Shown here: positions 1 to 9,727 of the stretch, in pieces
How the letters are laid out: every line of letters begins with the position of its first letter
Numbering within the stretch: position 1 is the first letter of the stretch
DNA from: Aurantiacibacter odishensis
Lineage (GTDB): Bacteria; Pseudomonadota; Alphaproteobacteria; Sphingomonadales; Sphingomonadaceae
Direction of reading: 5' to 3'
Assembly: GCF_003605195.1 (NCBI RefSeq)
Contig: NZ_QYOS01000020.1
Location: 62,001-126,000 of the forward strand
DNA length: 64,000 nt
Notes under the pieces: model-generated
What the model was told of the DNA's origin: nothing
The model's input: the letters and a program-made list of their open reading frames with translations, nothing else
Databases searched by the model: none
Program-made: the position numbers and the translations under genes

Positions 1-216
1 CAGACCGAGATCTACCGCGGTGCCGAGTACTCGGTGAACATGCTTCCCAAGGTGAAGCTCGAAATCGCTGTCAGCGACGAGCTCATGCCGAAGGTCGTCG
101 AGACCATCCAGGAAACCGCCAGCACGCAAAGCATCGGCGACGGGAAGATCTTCGTGCTCGAACTCGCTTCGACCACGCGCATCCGCACCGGCGAAACCGA
201 CGAAACCGCGTTGTGA
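1..216 (+). CDS. P-II nitrogen regulator, 3' part only (window edge)
   Basis: The frame is open from base 1 and ends at TGA 214-216, giving the last 71 residues of a P-II signal protein. It begins with [10 protein letters not shown], the T-loop, whose final Tyr (codon 28-30) is the equivalent of the uridylylated Tyr51. The C-terminal [10 protein letters not shown] and RIRTGE segments are also typical. It is very similar to the second P-II gene at 1785. amtB follows 17 bases after the stop, so the two are probably co-transcribed. P-II proteins sense 2-oxoglutarate and ATP/ADP and block AmtB when nitrogen is plentiful. The start lies outside the window. Confidence 0.93.
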   Translation, partial: QTEIYRGAEYSVNMLPKVKLEIAVSDELMPKVVETIQETASTQSIGDGKIFVLELASTTRIRTGETDETAL

Positions 217-233
217 TCAGGGGGTCAGACAAA

Positions 234-1571
234 ATGAAATCTGCAATTCTCAAGACTGGCGCCGTCGCTGTGACCGCGCTGCTTGCATCCAGCCCGGCCT
301 TCGCGGCCCCGGCTGCCGATGCCGCCGCCGAAGTGGCGGCCGACGCCGTGGGTGGAGGCACCGCCTACATTTTCAACACGCTGCTGTTCCTTATCGGCGG
401 CTTCCTGGTGATGTGGATGGCGGCGGGCTTCGCCATGCTCGAAGCGGGCCTCGTGCGCGCCAAGAACACCTCCACCCAGTGTCTCAAGAACATCGGCCTC
501 TATTCGATTGCCGGCCTGATGTTCTGGGTCATCGGCTATAACATTGCCTACCCGGGCGACTTCAACGGCTTCATTGGTGGTTTCAGCGGCCCTTACGGTA
601 CACAGGGCGTCGGTGAAGCCGATCTGGAGACGGGCTACTCGGTCGCTTCCGATTGGTTCTTCCAGATGGTCTTCTGCGCCACCACCGCCTCGATCGTTTC
701 GGGCACCTTGGCGGAGCGCATCAAGATCGTGCCATTCTTCATTTTCGTGACCATCCTCACCGGTGTGATCTACCCGGTCGTAGTCAGCTGGGAATGGGGT
801 GGTGGCTTCCTTGACCAGATGGACTTCTCCGACTTCGCCGGTTCGACCTTGGTGCACTCCACCGGTGGCTGGGCCGCCCTCGTCGGTGCGCTGATCCTGG
901 GCCCGCGCCTTGGCCGCTACACCGATGGCAAGGTCAACGTGTTCCCCGGTACCAACATTCCGCTGGCAACGCTGGGCACCTTCATCCTGTGGCTCGGCTG
1001 GTTCGGCTTCAACGGCGCATCGCAGCTGGCGATGGGCACCGTGGGTGACGTGTCGGACGTGTCGAAGATCTTCGTGAACACCAATATGGCTGCCTGCGGC
1101 GGCGTGGTTACCGCGATCATCCTGACGCAGCTTCGCTACAAGAAGGCGGATGTGACCATGGCGATGAACGGCGCGCTGGCTGGTCTCGTGTCGATCACCG
1201 CCGAGCCGCTGATGCCGAGTGTCGGCCAGTCGATCCTGATCGGCGCAATCGGTGGTGTCATCGTGGTCTTCACAGTTCCGCTGCTCGACAAGCTCAAGAT
1301 CGACGACGTCGTCGGCGCCATCCCCGTCCACCTGTTCGCAGGCATCTGGGGCACGCTGATCGTCTGCTGGAGCAATCCGGACGTGCCGCTCGGTGCGCAG
1401 ATTACCGGTGTCGCCGCAACAGCTGTCTGGGTGGGTGTCGCTTCGGCCATCGTGTGGTTCGCACTCAAGGCAACCATCGGCCTGCGCCCCTCCGCCGAGA
1501 TCGAGACCGCCGGCCTCGACATCCACGAAACCGGCGTGGAAGCCTATCCGGGTCTCGCCAACCAGGCGTAA
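234..1571 (+). CDS. amtB: Ammonium transporter AmtB
   Basis: 445-residue integral inner-membrane ammonium channel. The ATG at 234 is chosen because it begins a clear signal peptide (MKSAILKTG..ALLASSPAFA), as in other Amt proteins; an in-frame GTG at 213 would overlap the upstream P-II gene. Family signatures include GFAMLEAGLVRAKN early in the protein, STLVHSTGGWAALVGA around the first pore histidine and VGAIPVHLFAGIWG around the second. About eleven membrane helices follow the signal peptide. A P-II gene sits on each side, which fits direct gating of the channel by P-II. Confidence 0.96.
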   Translation: MKSAILKTGAVAVTALLASSPAFAAPAADAAAEVAADAVGGGTAYIFNTLLFLIGGFLVMWMAAGFAMLEAGLVRAKNTSTQCLKNIGLYSIAGLMFWVIGYNIAYPGDFNGFIGGFSGPYGTQGVGEADLETGYSVASDWFFQMVFCATTASIVSGTLAERIKIVPFFIFVTILTGVIYPVVVSWEWGGGFLDQMDFSDFAGSTLVHSTGGWAALVGALILGPRLGRYTDGKVNVFPGTNIPLATLGTFILWLGWFGFNGASQLAMGTVGDVSDVSKIFVNTNMAACGGVVTAIILTQLRYKKADVTMAMNGALAGLVSITAEPLMPSVGQSILIGAIGGVIVVFTVPLLDKLKIDDVVGAIPVHLFAGIWGTLIVCWSNPDVPLGAQITGVAATAVWVGVASAIVWFALKATIGLRPSAEIETAGLDIHETGVEAYPGLANQA

Positions 1572-2123
<552 letters not shown>

Positions 2124-2394
2124 TTCCAAAGGGATTGGTTGCCCTGTCATACGGTGGCGAAGCCCGAAAAATTTCGCCCTCGTGTAGACTTTTTACAACG
2201 CCGATCTTCCAGCCGGATTTAGTTGCGACTTAAGCCCCTGAAATACAACATGAATTCGAGGTGCGGGCGGGCGATCTCATCCGGTATTTGTGCAAATGCT
2301 TCAGTTTGCACGGCAGGATATTTTCGTTTGTTGCTGCATTGGCGCAATTCATGATTTAGTATTATCGGTCTTACAGCGAGAGGTAGATCAACCA

Positions 2395-3600
2395 ATGAAG
2401 AAGCTTCTAATCAGCGCCTCGGTGGTTGCGCTTGCCATTCCGGCAACCGCTAATGCCCAAGTCTATATCGGTGTTAGTGGTGGTGCCGCCGCTAATGAGA
2501 ACGCCGAGAACGAAGGTGAATTCACCGCGACTCTTCCGGCCCAGGGGCCGGTTGCGGCCGTTCCGTCCGGGACGGAGTATGAATTCGAAACCAATGTCGG
2601 TGTGGGCTGGACGGCCGGCGCGCAGCTTGGTTACGCTTTCGACAACGGCTTCCGTGTCGAGCTGGACGGCAACTACCAGGCGATGGATATCGAATACCAT
2701 CGCGGCCTGACCGTCGGCGGCACCAACATCGACGACAGCGATCTTGGCCGCGTGCTGCTTCGCCAGGAGCCCACCAACAGTTCGATCGGCGCGTTCCTTG
2801 CCAATGGCACGGGCGACGTGGAAACCTACGGCGTGTTCGCGAATGTCCTTTACGATATCCAGCTGGGCAGCATTGAGCCCTACTTCGGTGTCGGTGCCGG
2901 TCTCTACTGGGTTGATCTTGATTATGCGCCGAGCGGCGTGGAGCTGGTGAACGACAACGACACGACCTGGGCCTACCAGGGCATCGTCGGTGTCTCGGGC
3001 AACATCGCCGACAACGTGCAGATGTTTGCTGAGTACAAGTATCGTCGCATGTTCGCAGATTCCGACAGCTATGATGTGTCGGTGCTGCCGGTAACGCTGT
3101 CGACGGAATTTGCGCAGCACACCGGCACGATGGGCCTGCGGTTCATGTTCGGTGGCGAAGAAGCGGCCCCGCCGCCTCCGCCGCCGCCGCCCCCGCCGCC
3201 GCCCCCGCCGCCTCCGCCGCCGCCGCCGCCTCCGCCGCCGGCTCCGGTCTGCGAGCAGGGCCCCTACATCGTGTTCTTCGATTGGGACGAGTCCACCATC
3301 ACTCCGGAAGCAGCCACCGTGCTCAACTCCGCCATCACCGCCTATGGCGATTGCGGCACCGCGGCCATCATGCTGGCCGGTCACACCGACCGTTCCGGCT
3401 CGGTCGAGTACAACATGGGTCTGGCAGAGCGTCGTAACGCCTCGGTCCGCGAATACCTCACCGGTCGCGGCATTCCGGGCGGTCGCATCTCCAGCGAAGC
3501 CTTCGGCGAAAGCATGCCCCGCGTGCCCACCGCAGACGGCGTGCGCGAACTGCAGAACCGCCGCGTGGAAATCACTTACGGTCCGGGCTCGGGCATGTAA
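2395..3600 (+). CDS. OmpA-family outer membrane protein with poly-proline linker
   Basis: 401 residues. The N-terminus MKKLLISASVVALAIPATANAQ is a signal peptide with an AQ cleavage site. An eight-stranded-barrel-like domain (YIGVSGGAA, VGVGWTAGAQLGYAFDNGFR, TGTMGLRFMFGG) follows up to about residue 258. A run of 24 prolines (codons 3169-3240) links it to a C-terminal OmpA peptidoglycan-binding domain (VFFDWDESTITPEA, LAGHTDRSGSVEYNMGLAERRN, NRRVEI). The barrel probably sits in the outer membrane and the C-domain binds peptidoglycan. The ATG at 2395 gives the signal peptide; the frame is open upstream to 2290. A strong terminator follows. Confidence 0.93.
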   Translation: MKKLLISASVVALAIPATANAQVYIGVSGGAAANENAENEGEFTATLPAQGPVAAVPSGTEYEFETNVGVGWTAGAQLGYAFDNGFRVELDGNYQAMDIEYHRGLTVGGTNIDDSDLGRVLLRQEPTNSSIGAFLANGTGDVETYGVFANVLYDIQLGSIEPYFGVGAGLYWVDLDYAPSGVELVNDNDTTWAYQGIVGVSGNIADNVQMFAEYKYRRMFADSDSYDVSVLPVTLSTEFAQHTGTMGLRFMFGGEEAAPPPPPPPPPPPPPPPPPPPPPPPPAPVCEQGPYIVFFDWDESTITPEAATVLNSAITAYGDCGTAAIMLAGHTDRSGSVEYNMGLAERRNASVREYLTGRGIPGGRISSEAFGESMPRVPTADGVRELQNRRVEITYGPGSGM

Positions 3601-3621
3601 GTCCACTCGGACACAACAACG

Positions 3622-3652
3622 AAAAGGGCCGGGAGCAATCCCGGCCCTTTTT
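3622..3652 (+). terminator. Intrinsic terminator after the OmpA-family gene
   Basis: Perfect nine-base-pair stem GGGCCGGGA / TCCCGGCCC with a GCAA tetraloop, preceded by A4 and followed by T5. It begins 22 bases after the stop codon. The A-rich 5' side could also let it work for the convergent gene that ends at 3659. Confidence 0.93.
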
Positions 3653-3658
3653 GTTTGC

Positions 3659-4546
3659 CTATTGTTCGCCCCGGCTTTCCAGCCAGCGCCGCCGGATCAT
3701 GTCGGACGTTTCGCGGCTGCCGTCATGGCTCCAGCCGGGTTCTCGCCAAAGGTAGGAAAGTTTGTGCCGCCACGGTGCCTTCCACACGTCGCGCGCGATC
3801 CCGATCCATTCGTGAAATACGGCGTAGAAGAGGTTGAACGTGCCGAGCTGGCTGACGATGCCATAACGAATGCGGTCCTCGCCGTCTTCGGGAGCGAAGG
3901 TGCCGAACAGCCTGTCCCACACGATGAACGTGCCCGCATAATTCCGGTCGAGATAGCGGGCGTTCACGGCATGATGGACCCGATGGTGCGACGGGGTATT
4001 CATCACCGCTTCGAACCATCGCGGCAGTCGCTTCACCGTCTCGGTATGGATCCAGAACTGGTAGACGAGGTTCAATCCCGCACAGGCGAGGATCATGCCC
4101 GGCTCGAACCCGATCAGCGCGAGCGGCAGGCGGAAGATGAAGGACAGGGCAACGAAACCGGTCCAGCTTTGTCGCAGCGCGGTGGAGAGGTTGTAGTGCT
4201 GGCTGGAATGGTGATTGACGTGGCTCGCCCAGAACCAGCGCACGCGGTGCGCACTGCGATGGAAAACGTAGTAGGCAAGGTCGTCCAGCACGAAGCAGAG
4301 CGGCCAGGCCCACCATGCCCAGCCGATGGAGAGTGGCGCAAAACCGTGCACCCACACCAGCAAGGCAGCCGTCAATCCGCCGGTGATCGCGCCTGCAACG
4401 GTGCTGCCGAGGCCAATGGCGAGTGACGTGCCGGTATCGCGCCATTCATAAGCGTGGGCATCACCGGCAAAGCGCGTCCACAGCAGTTCGCCTAGGATAA
4501 GCGCCACGAAAACGGGAATCGCATAGGCCACGGGGTCGAAAGGCAT
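3659..4546 (-). CDS. Fatty acid hydroxylase / sterol desaturase family protein
   Basis: 295-residue membrane di-iron enzyme family member. Several hydrophobic helices precede the histidine boxes: HRSAH, HVNHH (in WASHVNHHSSQHYNLSTALRQS) and HHRVHH near the C-terminal third. These ligate the di-iron centre of integral-membrane hydroxylases and desaturases. The substrate cannot be read from sequence; bacterial members hydroxylate lipids or carotenoids. The start codon overlaps the upstream gene's stop by one base (TGATG), so it is the last gene of a three-gene operon. Confidence 0.88.
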   Translation of the reverse strand: MPFDPVAYAIPVFVALILGELLWTRFAGDAHAYEWRDTGTSLAIGLGSTVAGAITGGLTAALLVWVHGFAPLSIGWAWWAWPLCFVLDDLAYYVFHRSAHRVRWFWASHVNHHSSQHYNLSTALRQSWTGFVALSFIFRLPLALIGFEPGMILACAGLNLVYQFWIHTETVKRLPRWFEAVMNTPSHHRVHHAVNARYLDRNYAGTFIVWDRLFGTFAPEDGEDRIRYGIVSQLGTFNLFYAVFHEWIGIARDVWKAPWRHKLSYLWREPGWSHDGSRETSDMIRRRWLESRGEQ

Positions 4547-4950
4547 CAGCCGTTATTATCACCGCTGTCAGTATTGGCCCAGTCTCTTGCGCTTTCGCCG
4601 ATGGTGATTCGCAGGAAAGGCCGGTTTCCAGGGGTTACCGAATCGCCTTCCACCCGAATGGGTGTATCGGGCGGCACCAGCCGAAAAACGAACTGGTTGC
4701 CATGCGGCACCAACATGGCGAGCCGCCCGTCAGCATCGCGGGCGATGGCTGCTGCGCCTTCCGTATCGAGGGCGATCTCGACCGGTTCGAAACCTCCAGG
4801 GGCCAGCCTGAACAGTTCGCGCGCTTCCTCCTCATCGGAAAGGTTCGCGCTCTTCCGTGAGCCCAGCAACCAGGCGACCGTGACGATCGCCACGACGGCT
4901 GCAAGTGAACCGACGAACTGCAGCACCGCCGCTGGCACCGCGTCAGTCAC
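4546..4950 (-). CDS. Hypothetical membrane-anchored protein
   Basis: 134 residues of unknown function. One transmembrane segment lies near the N-terminus (VPAAVLQFVGSLAAVVAIVTVAWLLG), followed by an acidic stretch (LSDEEEARELF) and a soluble beta-rich domain (VRLAPGG-type turns, FVFRLVPPDTPIRVEGD, FLRITIGE). The soluble part is probably periplasmic or cytoplasmic depending on topology. It overlaps its upstream neighbour by 8 bases and its downstream neighbour by one, so all three are probably co-transcribed and coupled. I do not recognise a named family. Confidence 0.72.
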   Translation of the reverse strand: MTDAVPAAVLQFVGSLAAVVAIVTVAWLLGSRKSANLSDEEEARELFRLAPGGFEPVEIALDTEGAAAIARDADGRLAMLVPHGNQFVFRLVPPDTPIRVEGDSVTPGNRPFLRITIGESARDWANTDSGDNNG

Positions 4951-5383
4951 TATTCCTGACGGCCAGCATTTCCAGCGTCGGCCGGATGCCGCTGATGTCG
5001 TATCCGGCGGAAGCTGCTGCGCGCGTCAACGTATCCGCATTCTTGCCACGATGCGCTTCCGCCAATGCCCAAAGGTAGGTCGAACGGGTGCCGGAACGGC
5101 AATAAGCGAGGATCTTTCCATCCGCCTTTTCAAGCGCCCGCGCCATGGCATCCACCTGGGGCTGGCTGAAGCCGGAATGGCCAACCGGGATGGCGACATA
5201 GTCCATACCCTTGTCGCGCGCGGCATGCTCTATCGCTTCACCGCGGGGCTGGTCCTCGCTCTCCCCGTCCGGCCTGTTGTTGACGATCAGGCCGAATCCC
5301 TGCGCCGCCGCCTCGTTTATGTCGCTTTCGGTAAGCTGCGGACTGGCCCACACGGTATCGGTCAGTCGCTTGAAATCGGTCAT
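4943..5383 (-). CDS. TIGR01244-type phosphatase / sulfur transferase
   Basis: 146 residues when started at the ATG at 5383 (MTDFKRLTDTVWASPQL). The fold and motifs match the small TIGR01244 family related to dual-specificity phosphatases: DINEAAAQGFGLIVNNRPDGE in the N-terminal half and the active-site loop AYCRSGTRS with the nucleophilic Cys. Members often occur beside beta-lactamase-like hydrolases or sulfide enzymes; that partner is absent here. An in-frame TTG at 5431 is less likely. It is the first gene of the operon that ends with the hydroxylase. Confidence 0.85.
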   Translation of the reverse strand: MTDFKRLTDTVWASPQLTESDINEAAAQGFGLIVNNRPDGESEDQPRGEAIEHAARDKGMDYVAIPVGHSGFSQPQVDAMARALEKADGKILAYCRSGTRSTYLWALAEAHRGKNADTLTRAAASAGYDISGIRPTLEMLAVRNSD

Positions 5384-5646
5384 GGTCGGGTCCCTTGGTG
5401 CCTGGCGGCGGATGCCGCTATATGCCTGCAAAGGGAATGCGATATGCCGCGCTGAAGGGCAAGGGCAGGCCGTTGCAGCAGTGTCACAGGGGCGTAATCT
5501 TAAATCATTCGCGTCGGGACGCTTTCTCCGTTATACATGCACGCAGGTGCGACAGGGCAGGTCCGTCGTACCCGGTCGATGGGAGGTTCGCTCGCGCTAT
5601 CGACTGCTGTTTTCGACGAGGGCGGGATTGAAGGTTTTACGTATAC

Positions 5647-6432
5647 ATGGGTTATGATCGAGGGCGTCGCGGTCGGGGGCGCGACAAGCGGGACAATATC
5701 GGCGAAGAAGGTTTCGATCCCTTCATGGACGGACCTCCGCCCATGGAAGGCGGCGGCTGGCGCGATGGCGGGAATGACCGCTTTGGCGGCGGCGGCGGTC
5801 GCTTCAACGATGATCGTGGCGGCGGCTATGGCGGTGGAGATCGCGGTGGCTTCGGCGGCGGCAACCGGGGCGGTGGCTTCGGTGGCGGCGGCGGTGGCCG
5901 TGGCGGTCCGCGCGGTGGCGGCGGCGGTGGTGGCGGCATGCCCGCTCAGGTCGTTGGCACTGGCCAGGGCAAGGTAAAGTTCTTCAACGCCCAGAAAGGC
6001 TTCGGCTTCATCCAGCGCGATGAAGGCGGTGAAGACGTGTTCGTGCATATCAGCCAGGTGGAACGCGCCGGGCTGGAAGGCCTGGCCGAAGGGCAGGAAC
6101 TGCAGTTCAACCTCGTCGACCGTGGCGGCAAGATTTCCGCTGCCGACCTCCAGGTCGTTGGCGACGTGATTGAAGTGCAGTCCGCACCGAAGAGTCCGCA
6201 GCGCGAGCTGACCGGCGAAAAGGCCGTGGGCACGGTGAAGTTCTTCAACACCATGAAGGGCTTCGGCTTCATCACGCGCGACGATGGCAAGGAAGACGCT
6301 TTCGTGCACATCAGCGCTGTCGAGCGTTCGGGCCTTCCCGGCATTGCCGAAGGGGACCGATTCGAATTCGATCTCGAAGTCGACCGACGAGGCAAGTACT
6401 CGGCCGTCAATCTGGTGCCGGCGCAGGGCTGA
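5647..6432 (+). CDS. Cold-shock protein with two CSD domains and Gly/Arg-rich N-terminus
   Basis: 261 residues. Residues 1 to about 98 are a low-complexity RG/RGG tail (GGGYGGGDRGGFGGG-like). It is followed by two cold-shock domains, each with RNP1- and RNP2-like motifs: KVKFFNAQKGFGFIQRDEGG with DVFVHIS, and TVKFFNTMKGFGFITRDDGK with DAFVHIS. Double-CSD proteins are common in alphaproteobacteria, but the long RGG tail is unusual and recalls eukaryotic glycine-rich RNA-binding proteins. Likely role: single-stranded RNA or DNA binding or chaperoning. The 263 bases upstream hold a long untranslated leader candidate, as is usual for csp genes. Confidence 0.9.
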   Translation: MGYDRGRRGRGRDKRDNIGEEGFDPFMDGPPPMEGGGWRDGGNDRFGGGGGRFNDDRGGGYGGGDRGGFGGGNRGGGFGGGGGGRGGPRGGGGGGGGMPAQVVGTGQGKVKFFNAQKGFGFIQRDEGGEDVFVHISQVERAGLEGLAEGQELQFNLVDRGGKISAADLQVVGDVIEVQSAPKSPQRELTGEKAVGTVKFFNTMKGFGFITRDDGKEDAFVHISAVERSGLPGIAEGDRFEFDLEVDRRGKYSAVNLVPAQG

Positions 6433-6472
6433 GCCCGCACCCACCAGCCAAGGTAGTGGCGGCCGTGTATGT

Positions 6473-6501
6473 TTGACCGGCCGCCACCACCCTCCTAGAT
6501 G
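6473..6501 (+). promoter_or_regulatory. Candidate sigma-70 promoter for argD
   Basis: TTGACC (6473-6478), 17-base spacer, TAGATG (6496-6501). The -35 is near consensus and the -10 is weak. Expected start of transcription is near 6508, about 57 bases before the argD ATG. Confidence 0.4.
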
Positions 6502-6511
6502 AGAGCTATTG

Positions 6512-6535
6512 GCGGTCCGGCGAGACCGCTTTTTT
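6512..6535 (+). terminator. Intrinsic terminator after the cold-shock gene
   Basis: Stem GCGGTC / GACCGC with a CGGCGA loop, followed by six T (6530-6535). It ends only 29 bases before the argD start, so it overlaps the argD 5' leader. A longer hairpin without a T-tract (GTGGCGGCCG at 6456-6465 with CGGCCGCCAC at 6478-6487) lies just upstream. Confidence 0.75.
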
Positions 6536-6564
6536 GATTGCAAGCTTTCTCAAGGAAAATTCAA

Positions 6565-7755
6565 ATGTCCATCACTCCGCTGATGCCCGTCTATCCACGG
6601 TGCGGCGTCCGGCCCGTAGAGGGCGACAACTGCCACCTGATCGACGAGGACGGCACCCGCTACCTTGATTTCGCTGCCGGTATCGCGGTGAATCTACTCG
6701 GTCATTCGCACCCCGGCCTGATAGGGGCGATCCAGCAGCAGGCCGCCAAGCTGATGCATGTGTCGAACCTCTACGGCAGCCCGCAGGGTGAGGAGCTGGC
6801 GCAAAAGCTGGTCGACACGACCTTCGCCGATACGGTGTTCTTCACCAATTCCGGCGCCGAAGCTGTCGAGTGCGCGATCAAGACCGCACGTGCCTATCAC
6901 CAGCATGCCGGGAACGAAGAAAAGTACGAGCTGATCACGTTCAAGAACGCGTTCCACGGTCGCACGATGGCGACGATCAGCGCGTCGAACCAGGAGAAGA
7001 TGCACAAGGGCTTCAACCCGCTCCTGCCCGGCTTCAAGTACGTCGAGTTCAACGATCTGGAAGCTGCGAAGGCAGCCATCGGCCCGCACACGGCAGGTTT
7101 CCTTGTCGAGCCGATTCAAGGCGAGGGCGGCATTCGTCCGGCCACGCAGGAATTCATGACCGGCCTGCGCCAGCTATGCGACGAGCATGACCTGATGCTG
7201 GTGCTGGACGAAGTCCAGTGCGGCGTCGCGCGCACCGGCACTCTCTACGCCTACGAGCAGTACGGCATCGAGCCGGATGTAGTCGCCACGGCAAAGGGTA
7301 TTGGCGGCGGCTTCCCGCTGGGCGCGTGCCTTGCCACGGAAAAGGCCGCGCGCGGCATGGTGATCGGCACGCATGGGTCCACCTACGGCGGCAACCCGTT
7401 GGCGATGGCGGCAGGCAACGCCGTGATGGATACCGTCGCCAACGAGGAGTTCCTCGCCGAGGTGCGCGCCAAGGGCGAACGGCTGCGCAGCCGGCTGGAG
7501 CAGTTCATCGGCAACTATCCCGAGCTGTTCGAGAGCGTGCGCGGCATGGGTCTGATGCTGGGCATCAAGATGAAGGTCGAACCAAGACCGTTCATGGTGC
7601 ACCTGCGCGACAATCACCAGTTGCTCACCGTGGCCGCGGGCGATTCCACGTTACGGCTGCTGCCGCCTCTCGTGATCGAGGATGCCGAGATCGACGAGTT
7701 CTTCGAAAAGCTTTCGGCAGCCGCTGCAGATTTCGAGGTCCCGTCAGACTCATGA
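6565..7755 (+). CDS. argD: Acetylornithine aminotransferase
   Basis: 396-residue class III PLP aminotransferase. It catalyses the PLP-dependent step from N-acetylglutamate semialdehyde to acetylornithine in arginine synthesis, and homologues may also act on succinyl-diaminopimelate. Visible motifs: [10 protein letters not shown] (phosphate binding), [14 protein letters not shown] (cofactor Asp) and [14 protein letters not shown] with Schiff-base Lys244. The ATG at 6565 has an AAGGAAA ribosome site; an upstream in-frame TTG at 6538 lies at the T-tract end. The stop overlaps the argF start (ATGA). Confidence 0.95.
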   Translation: MSITPLMPVYPRCGVRPVEGDNCHLIDEDGTRYLDFAAGIAVNLLGHSHPGLIGAIQQQAAKLMHVSNLYGSPQGEELAQKLVDTTFADTVFFTNSGAEAVECAIKTARAYHQHAGNEEKYELITFKNAFHGRTMATISASNQEKMHKGFNPLLPGFKYVEFNDLEAAKAAIGPHTAGFLVEPIQGEGGIRPATQEFMTGLRQLCDEHDLMLVLDEVQCGVARTGTLYAYEQYGIEPDVVATAKGIGGGFPLGACLATEKAARGMVIGTHGSTYGGNPLAMAAGNAVMDTVANEEFLAEVRAKGERLRSRLEQFIGNYPELFESVRGMGLMLGIKMKVEPRPFMVHLRDNHQLLTVAAGDSTLRLLPPLVIEDAEIDEFFEKLSAAAADFEVPSDS

Positions 7756-8714
7756 CCGATACGCCCCCGCTCGACGTTGCGCCGGTGGTGCGCAATTTTC
7801 TCGACCTGTCGGATGCTGGTGGTCACGCCATCGCGGCGATGATCAACGACGCGCAGGATCGCAAGCGCGCCCGGCGAGGTTGGCCCAGGGGCATGGCCGA
7901 CACAGACCAGCCGCTGGCGGGCCACGTACTGGCCATGGTATTCGAGAAAAGCTCCACCCGCACTCGGGTTAGTTTCGATATCGCTATGCGCCAGCTTGGC
8001 GGTTCGGCGCTGATCCTCGATGCGGGAACGTCACAGCTCGGGCGGGGAGAATCGATTGCCGATACGGCACGCGTGCTGAGCCGGATGGCCGATGCCATTA
8101 TGGTGCGCACCGACGATCACGGCAAGATCGAGGAAATGGCGCAATATGCCCACGTGCCCGTCATCAACGGGCTCACCGATCGCTCGCACCCGTGCCAGAT
8201 CGTGGCTGACTTGCTGACCGTGATCGAGCATCGCAAGGCGCTGCCGGGTCTTGAGGTGGCGTGGTTCGGCGACGGCAACAACGTTCTGCAATCGATCCTC
8301 GAGGCAGCGGCGCTGATGAAGTTCAACGTGCGCGTGGCAACGCCCGCAGGTTTCGAACCCGAAGCGGAATTCGTGCAGATGGCTCGTTCCGCCGGCTCCA
8401 CCGTCATCCTGACGCAGGACGCCGCCGAGGCGGCTTCCGGCGCGGACGTCATCGTAACGGACACCTGGATTTCGATGGGTCAGGCCCATGCCGAAGAAAA
8501 GCTGGCAGCGATGGAGCCGTACCGCGTGAATGCTGCGCTGATGGCGCAGGCCAAGCGCGACGCTATCTTCCTGCACTGCCTGCCAGCCCACGTCGGCGAC
8601 GAAGTGAGCGCGGATGTATTCGAGGGTCCCCAGTCCGTCGTCTTCGACGAGGCGGAGAACCGGATTCACGCACAAAAATCCGTCTTGCTGTGGTGTTTCG
8701 GAAAGCTGGGCTGA
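7752..8714 (+). CDS. argF: Ornithine carbamoyltransferase
   Basis: 320 residues. Carbamoyl-phosphate site [13 protein letters not shown], the [11 protein letters not shown] motif, and the ornithine/catalytic motif [13 protein letters not shown] are all present. The enzyme makes citrulline from ornithine and carbamoyl phosphate in the cytoplasm. The start overlaps the argD stop by four bases (ATGA), so argD and argF are translationally coupled; hslO follows 40 bases later. This argD-argF-hslO order is a familiar alphaproteobacterial arrangement. Confidence 0.96.
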   Translation: MTDTPPLDVAPVVRNFLDLSDAGGHAIAAMINDAQDRKRARRGWPRGMADTDQPLAGHVLAMVFEKSSTRTRVSFDIAMRQLGGSALILDAGTSQLGRGESIADTARVLSRMADAIMVRTDDHGKIEEMAQYAHVPVINGLTDRSHPCQIVADLLTVIEHRKALPGLEVAWFGDGNNVLQSILEAAALMKFNVRVATPAGFEPEAEFVQMARSAGSTVILTQDAAEAASGADVIVTDTWISMGQAHAEEKLAAMEPYRVNAALMAQAKRDAIFLHCLPAHVGDEVSADVFEGPQSVVFDEAENRIHAQKSVLLWCFGKLG

Positions 8715-8754
8715 CCGCGCTTCAAAAAGCCGCGCTGCGCCCCATATGAGGCGC

Positions 8755-9651
8755 ATGAGCGATACCCAATCCGAGACATTTTCCGACGAACTGCTTGGCT
8801 TCTCCATTCCCTCGCGCGATTCGCGTGGGCGGGCCGTGCGGCTCGGCCCTGTGCTGGAAGACGTGCTGTCCGCACACGATTATGCGCCCGCACTCAAGCA
8901 CGCCCTGGCCGAGGCTCTCGTGCTGGTGACGCTGATGGGCGGTCTGCTGAAGGATGAAGGCGACCAGCTAACCATGCAGGCGCAGGGCGAGGGCGGTATC
9001 GTCAGCCTGCTGGTGTGCGATTACCGCGATGGGCAGATCCGCGGTTACGTGGAGCACGACGAGGAACAGATGGCAGCCGAAGGGGTCAACCCCTCGCTCG
9101 AAGCCCTGTTCGGCAAGGCGCACCTCGCTATCACGTTCGATATTGCCAAGATCGGCAAGCGCTACCAGGGCATCGTGCCGCTGGAAGGCAACTCGCTTTC
9201 GGCGGCCGTGGAGAGCTATTTCGCCCAGAGCGAGCAAATTCCCACCCTGATCCGCACGGCCATTACTTCCGGTTCAGGACGAACGACTGCGGCAGGATTG
9301 CTGGTCCAGCACCTGCCGGAGGGTGAGGAAGGACGCGAACGCCTCCATGTTCGCATGGACGATCCCGAGTGGGAGCACGTGTCCGTGATGGCGGAGAGCC
9401 TGCGGCACGAGGAACTGGTCGAGGCCGGTCTGTCGCTCGAGGAAATGATCTGGCGTCTCTATCACGAAGAGGAAAAGGTGTTGATCAGCCCGGGGGCGTC
9501 CCTTTCCAAGGGTTGTCGCTGTACCGTCGAGCATTTCGAAGATGTACTGTCGCGGTTCCCCAAGGAAGATCGCCGCGACATGGCCGACGAGGATGGGATA
9601 ATACTCGTCGATTGTGCGTTCTGCTCGAAAGTCTTCCCAATTCTGGACTAA
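8755..9651 (+). CDS. hslO: Redox-regulated chaperone Hsp33
   Basis: 298 residues from the ATG at 8755; an ATG three codons earlier (8746) is equally possible. The N-terminal substrate-binding domain is followed by the redox switch: GCRCTVEHF (CxC) and DCAFCSKVF (CxxC), the four zinc-binding cysteines of Hsp33. Zinc release and disulfide formation under oxidative stress switch on holdase activity. Its position directly after argF suggests co-transcription with the arginine genes. Confidence 0.94.
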   Translation: MSDTQSETFSDELLGFSIPSRDSRGRAVRLGPVLEDVLSAHDYAPALKHALAEALVLVTLMGGLLKDEGDQLTMQAQGEGGIVSLLVCDYRDGQIRGYVEHDEEQMAAEGVNPSLEALFGKAHLAITFDIAKIGKRYQGIVPLEGNSLSAAVESYFAQSEQIPTLIRTAITSGSGRTTAAGLLVQHLPEGEEGRERLHVRMDDPEWEHVSVMAESLRHEELVEAGLSLEEMIWRLYHEEEKVLISPGASLSKGCRCTVEHFEDVLSRFPKEDRRDMADEDGIILVDCAFCSKVFPILD

Positions 9652-9727
9652 CAGTTCGTCGTAACTGCAGTGCAATTGGTCGTTCATCTAATTCGTGCTA
9701 CACAGCCTGTTGAAGGAGCAGAATACC

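Noticed and set aside
2290-2394. Upstream extension of the OmpA-family gene to 2290
   Set aside because: It would precede a perfect signal peptide and covers a likely promoter/leader region.
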